In this document: positions 1-6,940 of the stretch, one piece after another
How positions within the stretch are numbered: the first letter of the stretch is position 1
Layout of the letters: every line of letters starts with the position of its first letter
From: Fibrobacteres bacterium CG2_30_45_31
Lineage (GTDB): Bacteria > Fibrobacterota > Fibrobacteria > Fibrobacterales > Fibrobacteraceae
Assembly (NCBI GenBank): GCA_001873075.1
Contig: MNYL01000110.1
Span: forward strand, 1-15,469
Length of the DNA: 15,469 bases
Reading direction: 5' to 3'
The notes under the pieces: generated by a model
Databases searched by the model: none
Told to the model about the DNA's origin: nothing
What the model saw: only the letters and a program-made list of their open reading frames with translations
Program-made: the position numbers and the translations under genes

Positions 1-58
1 ATCGTCCAGTTCCATAAATCCAGTGCGTCTCAAGAATAAAATTTCCGGACAAAAACGC

Positions 59-292
59 GGGGAGTCCCGAGAGCCTCACTTTTTTTCCCTGTATTACCAT
101 GGCGTGCCCCGGCTTCGCGATTGGACGTTCCCGCGGAACCCCGCCGGGTCGGGCTGTATTGCAGGGCCGCCCGCGACGGCGATTCACACGGGATGCCATC
201 GCGCCCGGCTCCTGCAACGGAGCCTCCGTGCCGGAGTCTCCGCCCTTGCGGGTCACCATCCCTCACGCAAAACACAGAAAGCGGAGCTCTCC
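59..292. other. GC-rich, palindrome-dense non-coding island of unknown nature
   Basis: This stretch is far richer in G+C than the AT-rich genes beside it and is packed with short inverted repeats. They include GGGA-g-TCCC (60-68), GATG-c-CATC (192-200), a GGCTCC/GGAGCC hairpin with a 6-nt loop (207-224), two copies of CGGAG-n-CTCCG three bases apart (218-228 and 232-242), CCC-ttgc-GGG (243-252; read on the minus strand this has a GCAA tetraloop) and GGAG-ct-CTCC (283-292). Open frames exist on both strands, but their translations are Arg/Gly-rich and look like a by-product of composition. It could be a structured RNA, a dispersed intergenic repeat or a folding barrier. Bases 293-390 between it and the lipoprotein stop show nothing recognisable, and no intrinsic terminator was found there. 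Confidence 0.4.
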
Positions 293-390
293 ATGATCGT
301 CTGCAAGAAATGGATGTCGGAACATTTTCGCTTATCACCTCGTCAACTCCAGTCAACAGAAAAAACTGCGCCCGATTTCAGGACCGTTTC

Positions 391-888
391 CTAAAATCCC
401 AGACTGTCGGGCACAAAGAGTTTCCTCTCACCGCTGAACGTCCGGTCCATCTCATCAAAATAGAGCTCATAAGTGAATGTCACCAAGCCTTTCCGCAAGG
501 CTCCCCCATCTTTTTCTATCCAGAAACCATCGGTCATAAAAGTAATGTATTCACACTCCTTCCCCCAAACAAATTCCGAGGTGAGATCTGTATTCGCGGG
601 AATGGTATCCCCTGCCTTACACAATATTGGAGAATCGGCAAGTACGGTTGTCTTTTGAGGTATGCAATTATTCAATGCGACAAATCGTTTGCCCGATGGC
701 AATTCCCCAATAGCTTCATATTTAAATCTAGTGCTAGGCAGAGTATCAACAGGAGTATTCCCGTAACAAATATTACCGAAATAGTATTCCGCATCCTCAC
801 GGCAACCATAGCTCGGGGTATTCCAGTCGCATGATATGACACCTGTCAAAGGTATTGTCAGCATTAAATATTTCAGTAATATTTTCAT
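391..888 (-). CDS. Small lipoprotein, candidate immunity protein (distal)
   Basis: This 165-aa protein begins with a typical lipoprotein signal (MKILLKYLMLTIPLTG) and a lipobox ending V-I-S-Cys at about residue 20, so it should be lipidated and anchored in the envelope. The mature part is soluble, mildly acidic and contains several cysteines; I do not recognise a family. The ATG at 888 has an SD-like GGAG about 8 bases upstream. The start overlaps, as TGATG, the stop of a short frame ending Phe-Asp-Ala-Pro-Glu-Phe-Asn, which looks like the end of a lost Rhs tip. That overlap is the arrangement expected of an immunity gene directly downstream of its toxin. It is the last gene of a run of small lipoproteins behind the Rhs operon, 34 bases after the previous one. 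Immunity function is inferred from position only. Confidence 0.75.
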   Translation of the reverse strand: MKILLKYLMLTIPLTGVISCDWNTPSYGCREDAEYYFGNICYGNTPVDTLPSTRFKYEAIGELPSGKRFVALNNCIPQKTTVLADSPILCKAGDTIPANTDLTSEFVWGKECEYITFMTDGFWIEKDGGALRKGLVTFTYELYFDEMDRTFSGERKLFVPDSLGF

Positions 889-923
889 CAGTTGAACTCC
901 GGTGCATCAAAGAATGGAATATT
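888..923 (-). pseudogene. Remnant tail of an older Rhs C-terminal tip
   Basis: In one frame the gap between two lipoprotein genes reads Asn-Ile-Pro-Phe-Phe-Asp-Ala-Pro-Glu-Phe-Asn-stop. The orphan metallopeptidase fragment at 1375-1674 ends Phe-Asp-Ala-Pro-Val-Phe-Tyr-stop, and the intact Rhs protein ends Ala-Pro-Ile-Phe-Glu-stop. The shared A-P-x-F ending at the very C-terminus, in the right strand and in a gap directly before a lipoprotein gene, suggests this is the last 11 codons of a displaced third tip. Its TGA overlaps the next ATG (TGATG). The sequence is very short, so chance cannot be excluded. Confidence 0.45.
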
Positions 924-1366
924 CAGGGACAATTCACGTAATAATAATAGCCGCAACCATGCAAAGCTCCCTGACTCCTATTCTGAACATCCGACTTATG
1001 CCATGAAGCGTAATTTCCGGAAGTATCACAACTCAAATTTGCAGAAGTATCTATCAGAATCATAATATTCCGAGCATCCCGTGCTAAAAAAGTAAAGCGA
1101 AGGGAATCTTTCCCTTTCAATGCCAAAACAATTACGGAATCCACGGGAATGTTGTCCTCTAGAGATTCATACCTTCTGTCTTTTTCGTCATATTGCAAAT
1201 GCACATTTGAAATCAGGGTATCCAAAGCGATGCCTAGATTCACATAGACATGTTCATCATCTGAAAATTCCGCGCAAGATTCTTCAAACAGACAACCAGT
1301 TAGATTCAACAATCCAACAAAAAAAAGAACATCAACTATTTTTTTTCGCCATTGTACATTTCTCAT
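923..1366 (-). CDS. Small lipoprotein, candidate immunity protein (middle)
   Basis: This is a 147-aa protein. A basic N-terminus (MRNVQWRKK) is followed by a hydrophobic stretch and the lipobox L-T-G-Cys near residue 25, giving a confident lipoprotein signal. The mature domain is about 120 residues, acidic, with alternating hydrophobic strands (VIVLALKGKDSLRFTFLA) suggesting a beta-rich fold, and has four further cysteines. I recognise no family and see no similarity to the two neighbouring small lipoproteins. The ATG has a strong AGGAG, and this ribosome site overlaps the TAG stop of the upstream orphan metallopeptidase fragment (TAGGAG), so the two were probably once translated together. 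The best guess is immunity against the metallopeptidase tip whose fragment lies immediately upstream; this rests on context only. Confidence 0.75.
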   Translation of the reverse strand: MRNVQWRKKIVDVLFFVGLLNLTGCLFEESCAEFSDDEHVYVNLGIALDTLISNVHLQYDEKDRRYESLEDNIPVDSVIVLALKGKDSLRFTFLARDARNIMILIDTSANLSCDTSGNYASWHKSDVQNRSQGALHGCGYYYYVNCP

Positions 1367-1374
1367 GCTTTCTC

Positions 1375-1674
1375 CTAATAAAAGACAGGTGCATCAAACC
1401 AATATTCAGAATCTTCTCCGGCATTTTCTTCCATCTCAGCCTCCAGTTCCATCAAATCCAGATAGTCCTCACCCCAGAAATACGGATCCGTTCCTTTTCC
1501 TTTGTTGTATTCCAGATAAGCAATTTCTTCTGCTGTACAATTAACGCCCCTGACACACACTCTTGAAGGCTTGTAGCCCCGGAACTTCTTCCTCACTATC
1601 GCCCCTCCCGTACCATACTTGCTCTGCTGCATACCGTGGACGAACTCATGCACTAAAGTAGATTTGAAATGTTC
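1375..1674 (-). pseudogene. Orphan, 5'-truncated Rhs C-terminal metallopeptidase fragment (HEFVH)
   Basis: An open frame of about 100 codons starts directly after a TAG stop (1675-1677) and reads Glu-His-Phe-Lys-Ser-Thr-Leu-Val, then the zinc motif HEFVH (1650-1636), then GMQQSKYGTGG. The intact Rhs tip has HEMYH followed by NYQELKYGLGG, so motif, spacing and K-Y-G-x-G-G match. A downstream A-E-E-I-A-Y is a plausible site for the third zinc ligand. It ends Asp-Ala-Pro-Val-Phe-Tyr, like Ala-Pro-Ile-Phe-Glu in the intact protein. The only in-frame start is a GTG at 1653 that encodes the Val just before the HExxH helix and lacks a ribosome site. The N-terminal half of the domain and any signal peptide are missing. 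I read it as a displaced Rhs tip, probably not expressed, with a low chance of translation by read-through. Confidence 0.7.
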
Positions 1675-1682
1675 CTACATCA

Positions 1683-2144
1683 TTAATCACAAACAGAATC
1701 CATTTCAATAAGGCCTAAATCCGTAACATCTTCACTAATGCTCACACTATCCAGTTTCATTCCTTTCCACGAACTGTCCGGACACTGCAATGCCACATAA
1801 ACATCGGATATGGATGTCTTTGTTTTGTCACTGCAGTCTTCCACAATCCCCAGCAAATCGCCCGTACAACTGAAACCACGATAAATGGAAAAAGAAAAAA
1901 CGCCTGAACTATCCGAAACACTATACAGAGGATCTTTATCGGAAATGAGTGTGTCATGTTCAATGTTATCCAAAAAACTCAGAGAGACCGGCACCGATGC
2001 AACCCCCTTGCCGCCCCTAACCACCCGCCCTTCAAAAGGGTACTCTATCGTTCCATCGGACAATGTGCACGAAAAAATGGTAAGTGCAATGAAAAAGAAC
2101 AATGGGATAAAAAATATTCTGTGGCTATAATTAATTTTCTTCAT
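1683..2144 (-). CDS. Small lipoprotein, candidate immunity protein for the current Rhs tip
   Basis: The start is set at the ATG at 2144, giving 153 aa, rather than the TTG one codon upstream, because AGGAG lies 7 bases before this ATG. The N-terminus (MKKINYSHRIFFIPLFFF) and the lipobox I-F-S-Cys near residue 26 mark a lipoprotein. The mature part opens with a pattern like carboxypeptidase regulatory-like beta-sandwich domains: F-E-G-R-V-V, then G-V-A-S-V-P-V-S-L, then Y-S-V-S-D-S-S-G-V-F-S-F. Such folds can act as inhibitors or binding modules. It lies only 41 bases after the stop of the Rhs protein that carries an intact HEMYH tip, the usual place for a cognate immunity gene. A lipoprotein inhibitor would fit a toxin acting in the periplasm or at the cell surface. 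The binding partner is inferred from position alone. Confidence 0.8.
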   Translation of the reverse strand: MKKINYSHRIFFIPLFFFIALTIFSCTLSDGTIEYPFEGRVVRGGKGVASVPVSLSFLDNIEHDTLISDKDPLYSVSDSSGVFSFSIYRGFSCTGDLLGIVEDCSDKTKTSISDVYVALQCPDSSWKGMKLDSVSISEDVTDLGLIEMDSVCD

Positions 2145-2185
2145 CAAACTTCTCCTATTAAAGTATAGTACCTGTCATTTTATCA

Positions 2186-5100
2186 TCATTCAAAAATCGG
2201 AGCTGTATAAGAACTGCCGACATTCGAAACGCCGGGTTGTCCTCCACGAAGAATAGCCTCTATCTCAATGATGTTCAATGATCCATCCGTATAAGCCTTT
2301 ATAGCGTCACGAACCGTCTGTTCCGAATATCCAAACATTGCCGGAGCATTTTCTGCCGAATAACTTTCCTCAAAAAGGTCTTTATCTACAAGGCCTCCAA
2401 GTCCGTACTTAAGCTCTTGGTAATTATGGTACATCTCATGCCTGAATACGCGTTGTTTGTCTTCATCAGACATTGAATAATAGGGTTTATACATTATTAC
2501 ATTTCCGCCCATTTCCAAAGCATTTGTTGTACCACTGCTAAATGTCGACTGTCCCCAAATTAGCGCAGAATACCCCTGATCATCCTCATAGGATCCATAG
2601 TATTCGTACTCCTGAGAGCCAAAACCGTGATTTGTTGAATATTCGGCAGAGACCGCCGAAGTAGCTATAGATCTAGTACCTGATTCACTTAAACTTGAAA
2701 TGGCGACTCCAAAGTCACCGTTCTTAATTGAAACTGCTGAATTATTAAGTGAATTGAAATCTTGCCGAATTGGAGCCCAAACGGCAACGGCAAATGGCTT
2801 ATATATGCTTCCCCAATCACCATTTCCAGAAACAGCCCTAAAAGCAGCGGCAGTACTTGAAATGGTTCCCCATGTGGTGCCTAACGTGGCCACGCCAGGA
2901 GCACTATAGTCAGCAGCACTGTTGGTAACCATATCAATTGCAAAAGACTTGACCCCACCCCAACGACTATTAGCCGAGGAAGCAGCATGAATGGCACTTC
3001 CAAGATTAATGGCCTCGTACACTCCCAACGCGATCTTCAAACTTGAAAGCAACCACCTTCCCTCCCGATCCACTCCATTCACCGGATCACCGCCAAATCC
3101 ATAAGGATTCATGTATTGTCCCGCAGGATCCGGGGAGGCCCACATGGCGAGTACGGGGTCGAAGAAGCGGGCACCGAAGTAGTAGAATCCGTATACGGGG
3201 TCCCATTCCTTGCCAGTGTACTGTTCCGAGGGGGCGTTCTGCGCGTCTGCGCGCAAAAGCGTCTGCATTCCATAAGGCTGGTAGGCAGACGCAGTGCCAT
3301 AACCTCCGTCAAGGACGCTCAGGGCAAGGGAACCCTGATGATCCTTGATGTACCATTCTTTTTGCCCATCGGGGCGCACGCGGCCCACGGCAGAGCTTCT
3401 GCCCTGCAGCAGGGTGTATTCCAGCGTATTTCCCGTAGTGTCCATCTCGGTGCCGTTCAGGGTGTAAGTGTAGCTTTCCCATACCTCACCCCGTTTGCGG
3501 CCGCCCAGGTTCACATCGCTCCGGAGAGCGGTGAGTCTGCGGGTTTCCGCACTGTCTCTCCACGAGACGGTGGCGCTGCGGAGCCCATCCGGGCCGTAAA
3601 GTTGCATTTGTGAGAGCGTGCGCGTGGTATCCTCCGGGTCGGTGCGGCGATATTCAGTGACCATGCCATCCACGCGGTATTCCGCGCTCAGGGATCGCGA
3701 GGCATCGTGAATCAGGCGACCATCGGTGTTCCACTGGAAGGTTCCCGCGGCACTCATGTCCCGCTCCGGGGCAAGAGACGTCGTGCCATTCACATGATCC
3801 AGGCGGTACGAAGCCTCGTTGTAGTCGTAAGCCAAGGTGTTGTTGCCATTGGCCTGCCCCGTGATGCGCCCGTTGAGGTCATAATCCATGCCAAAGGGGA
3901 GTCCCGTTCCTTCACGGCTTTTCAATCGGCCCTGGTTATCGTACGCATACGTGGCAAGACGCGTGGCAAAAGAATCCACAACGATGCCCGGGGCGAACTT
4001 CTGGAGCGTCTGAGCGATGCGGCCATCGTACCGCGCCAAAGACAAAGTACCGGACACAGGCGATTCATAGCCGAGTGCCTCGCGGTAGAGGGTATCCCCG
4101 GTGGTGAGGCGGGTGACCGTAATGGCTGCCGACTGCCCGTGAAGATGCTGCGTATAGGCGATGTGCAGGCTGTCCCCGAGTTTCGCCCCAGAGACCCGGC
4201 CGAGTTCATCATAAGTGAATGCCACCACGGAAAAGCCATCTTTTCCGGTGATGGAAGCGACGCGGCCTTTGCTGTCATAATGATAGTCGCTCCGGGCAAG
4301 AAGGATTTCCGTGCCGTTATAATAGAGTATGGATGCTACCCGATCCAGAGAGTCGTAGCTGTACGCGAGGCTCCGCAATCTCTGCGCGGAATCGGAAATG
4401 CTACCCGTATACCGGTAAAGGCGTGCCGGGCGACTCCGGTGATCGTAACTGAATACATCCAGTACCAGGGCGCGTAGCGCTCCGAGAGTGCTCACGGCAG
4501 AGGGATTGCGATTCCAGCTGCAGGCCATCCGTCCACGCTGGTGCGTCAGCTGCAGAGTATCCATCCAATTGGAGAGGCCCTCTATTGCCACAGCATCCAG
4601 ACAACTGGAAAGGCGATCATAGGCGGTGCCCGTGAGTTCCTTACGAGTACCGGGGACGGGAGCGGAGTTCTGGGCGATGAACCAGAGGGAATCCTCGGAC
4701 AGATTTCCGAGGATGGTTTCCCCCATGGAAATCCGGCGGCCCTGAGCGTCATAGTCCACATAACTGAAAGCGCCGCGCGTTCTCTGACCGGGGCTCTGGC
4801 TCAGACGTGGGGAGCCATCCACCGCGAAATAGTACATTTCAAGCCCCCGATCCGGACTTTGCCTCGCAATAAGACGCCCCTGAGCATCGTAAGTGGCAAG
4901 CGAAGCAAAAGCGCTGTCCCCACCCTGATTATCAAGCGGCGTCAGGGTACGGCGCACATTCCCTGCCGGAGTGTATTCATAACGGGTAATGGCCCAGATG
5001 CGTGTGCTCAGATTCATAGAAGTGTCAGCAACCCATACCGCCATCTGCACAGTTTGCCCCAGCCGATTGTTCCAGGAGAGGCGGAGAGCTCCCTGCGCAT

Positions 5101-6940
5101 CCTTGCTCCATGCGAGAACATAAGGCGCGGAATCTACAGAAGCTTCCGGGGAAAGCGTGGCCGGAATGGAAAGATTCTCCACGAGCATCTGATCCTGCGC
5201 GCGGGTATGTCCACCCCCAAGCTGCCAATCGGCACCCGGTGATGAAACTTCAACCATGCGCTGATCCTGAGAGCTATACAGAGGCTTACTGTAAGGATAA
5301 CCCCCGGCATCCGGGCCATCCCCAGCGGCACTGTAGTATTGCTTCGCAAAGGAAAGGGTGGAATCCACAAGGCCCTCATCTGCCATCTTCGCCGGGAAGG
5401 CAAGCTCGCTGCGGCCGGCCATTCCTAGGTTATTGTATGAACTTCCCGATACAGCCATGACTTTCTCCGGATTGTGAAAGAGTTTGGAAGGGGACACCAT
5501 AGCGGCATCTTCCATCACATAAACCTCTTTCGCATACAGCACAACTCTCAAAGTATCGCGGCTGCCATACTCCAGCCGGGCATTGGGCAATACAAAAACA
5601 CCCGCCACGCTGGAACCCGCACCAATGCGCAGGGTGTTCGTCTGCGAAGAATACCATCCGACAAAATTCGTTTCGTGTTCCGGGATATCCAGAGTGGCCT
5701 GATCGTCTATTCTGAGGTTGGACTGCACAAAAATACGGACATTACCCCCGGACAAATCAAAATGCAAAACCGTCTGGGGCTCCACTTCAAAGGTGTCAAA
5801 GTAGTAGTCTCCCGCCGACAGATACACCGCACTGCGCGCCCGGAACGCCGCATGACCATAACTCCCTGGGAAAAGCGTATCCACAGCATCATTATTGACA
5901 TAGATATCAACAGATCCAGTGGCCACATCATTTACGGGAATTTCACAGACTTCCGAATTTGTTTGGGAGGTTTCCCCGGTAATCCGGGACTGGTTTCCGA
6001 TGGTGAGCGCATGCCCATACTGAATATTCCCCGTGACCGAATCGCGGTCTCCGAGTCGCACGCCTCCACCCGCACGGATGAGCACAGACTCCCCGGAGGA
6101 GTTCGGTAGCGTCACATCATTATCCAGAGCAATACTGTCATTGCCGCCCACGTTCGCTCCGGCGATTTTAGCTCTCGCCCCCACCCGGGTGAGTACGTTG
6201 GAATAAACGGCAAAATGATTGAGGCATTCCGAAGGGATCAGCGGATTGAAATCATGACGATTCACAAGGGTCTGCTTCTGATAAACGCGCCCCAGGCCAT
6301 CGAAATAAGCGACGGACATCCCCACAGAGGCGCGACTGGACGCCAAATGGCCCCGCTCAAAAACAACATCGTCAAAATAGAGAATTCCGTTTGCAGAGGA
6401 GACGGGCCCATTGAACAGGACGACTCTCGCAAAACGGGCATTGGAAGGACTCTCAAATACCTCCGAATGCAAAGCCCACACCGATTGCTTCGTATAATTT
6501 CTGCCGAACTGCTCATCGATCAGAGTCCTTGCATCCGAATAGAAGCGGATTTCAGGAAATGCGGCTCCGGAAACATCGCCCAATGTATAAAGGCTCAATG
6601 TGTATTGTTCCCCCGGTGACACTGGAATCAGATCCGAAACATAGGCATCCGAGCTATTGAATGTGTTCACAGAAGCGGCATAGCTCCCCGAAATCGGGGC
6701 CCCCAGACTCCCGTATCTGGAAACCAGAGAATCCCGGTGTACGCGACTACCCACACCCACATCCCAGAAGTAATAACCATCCTCAAAACTCCAGTTCGCG
6801 AGCAGATTCCCCTGAACAAAGGAGAATTGATAAGCACGCGCATGAGGCGTGGAAGCGTTTTCCGTCACTGGCAATGCGGCCTGCAAAGAGGAAACAAAGG
6901 CTAAAGTCATAGCCATTAAAAGTATGGAATAGTGTTTCAT
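2186..6940 (-). CDS. Exported Rhs/YD-repeat protein with HExxH metallopeptidase C-terminal tip (TcC-like)
   Basis: 1584 aa. Residues 1-21 are a Sec signal peptide (ends S-S-L-Q-A-A). Residues 40-197 look like a carbohydrate-binding-type jelly-roll. At 211-222 a YD-like segment (FDGLGRVYQKQT) begins an N-terminal Rhs region, which is interrupted at about 235-490 by a beta-helix-like insertion and resumes near 500-575. YD repeats run about 680-1130 (YDAQGRL, YDSKGRV, YDELGRV, YDNQGRL). The Rhs core is at 1186-1294, with KDHQGSL, YFGARFFDPVLAMWASPDP and NPYGFGGDPVNGVDREG. Rhs cores normally end in DPxG and cleave themselves there; here it is DREG. Residues 1295-1430 are Ala/Ser-rich. The tip carries HEMYH (1501-1505), then KYGLGG and AENAPA, consistent with a zinc peptidase. 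Start: ATG overlaps the previous stop (ATGA) with GGAGG upstream. A toxin role is likely; the target is unknown. No PAAR or type IX sorting domain was seen. Confidence 0.92.
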   Translation of the reverse strand: MKHYSILLMAMTLAFVSSLQAALPVTENASTPHARAYQFSFVQGNLLANWSFEDGYYFWDVGVGSRVHRDSLVSRYGSLGAPISGSYAASVNTFNSSDAYVSDLIPVSPGEQYTLSLYTLGDVSGAAFPEIRFYSDARTLIDEQFGRNYTKQSVWALHSEVFESPSNARFARVVLFNGPVSSANGILYFDDVVFERGHLASSRASVGMSVAYFDGLGRVYQKQTLVNRHDFNPLIPSECLNHFAVYSNVLTRVGARAKIAGANVGGNDSIALDNDVTLPNSSGESVLIRAGGGVRLGDRDSVTGNIQYGHALTIGNQSRITGETSQTNSEVCEIPVNDVATGSVDIYVNNDAVDTLFPGSYGHAAFRARSAVYLSAGDYYFDTFEVEPQTVLHFDLSGGNVRIFVQSNLRIDDQATLDIPEHETNFVGWYSSQTNTLRIGAGSSVAGVFVLPNARLEYGSRDTLRVVLYAKEVYVMEDAAMVSPSKLFHNPEKVMAVSGSSYNNLGMAGRSELAFPAKMADEGLVDSTLSFAKQYYSAAGDGPDAGGYPYSKPLYSSQDQRMVEVSSPGADWQLGGGHTRAQDQMLVENLSIPATLSPEASVDSAPYVLAWSKDAQGALRLSWNNRLGQTVQMAVWVADTSMNLSTRIWAITRYEYTPAGNVRRTLTPLDNQGGDSAFASLATYDAQGRLIARQSPDRGLEMYYFAVDGSPRLSQSPGQRTRGAFSYVDYDAQGRRISMGETILGNLSEDSLWFIAQNSAPVPGTRKELTGTAYDRLSSCLDAVAIEGLSNWMDTLQLTHQRGRMACSWNRNPSAVSTLGALRALVLDVFSYDHRSRPARLYRYTGSISDSAQRLRSLAYSYDSLDRVASILYYNGTEILLARSDYHYDSKGRVASITGKDGFSVVAFTYDELGRVSGAKLGDSLHIAYTQHLHGQSAAITVTRLTTGDTLYREALGYESPVSGTLSLARYDGRIAQTLQKFAPGIVVDSFATRLATYAYDNQGRLKSREGTGLPFGMDYDLNGRITGQANGNNTLAYDYNEASYRLDHVNGTTSLAPERDMSAAGTFQWNTDGRLIHDASRSLSAEYRVDGMVTEYRRTDPEDTTRTLSQMQLYGPDGLRSATVSWRDSAETRRLTALRSDVNLGGRKRGEVWESYTYTLNGTEMDTTGNTLEYTLLQGRSSAVGRVRPDGQKEWYIKDHQGSLALSVLDGGYGTASAYQPYGMQTLLRADAQNAPSEQYTGKEWDPVYGFYYFGARFFDPVLAMWASPDPAGQYMNPYGFGGDPVNGVDREGRWLLSSLKIALGVYEAINLGSAIHAASSANSRWGGVKSFAIDMVTNSAADYSAPGVATLGTTWGTISSTAAAFRAVSGNGDWGSIYKPFAVAVWAPIRQDFNSLNNSAVSIKNGDFGVAISSLSESGTRSIATSAVSAEYSTNHGFGSQEYEYYGSYEDDQGYSALIWGQSTFSSGTTNALEMGGNVIMYKPYYSMSDEDKQRVFRHEMYHNYQELKYGLGGLVDKDLFEESYSAENAPAMFGYSEQTVRDAIKAYTDGSLNIIEIEAILRGGQPGVSNVGSSYTAPIFE

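Noticed and set aside
30..356. Minus-strand frame of 108 codons, and overlapping plus-strand frames, in the GC-rich island
   Set aside because: The translations are rich in Arg, Gly and Ser with no hydrophobic core or ribosome site, and all frames are open because of high GC; base composition explains them.
1375..1653. Intact 92-aa protein starting at GTG 1653
   Set aside because: The GTG encodes the Val inside the HExxH helix region, no ribosome site precedes it, and the frame continues upstream to a stop beside the previous gene, so a truncated remnant fits better.
3116..4477. Long plus-strand frames of 165 and 256 codons
   Set aside because: They lie wholly within the well-supported Rhs gene on the other strand and have no family-like sequence; they are shadows of its codon pattern.
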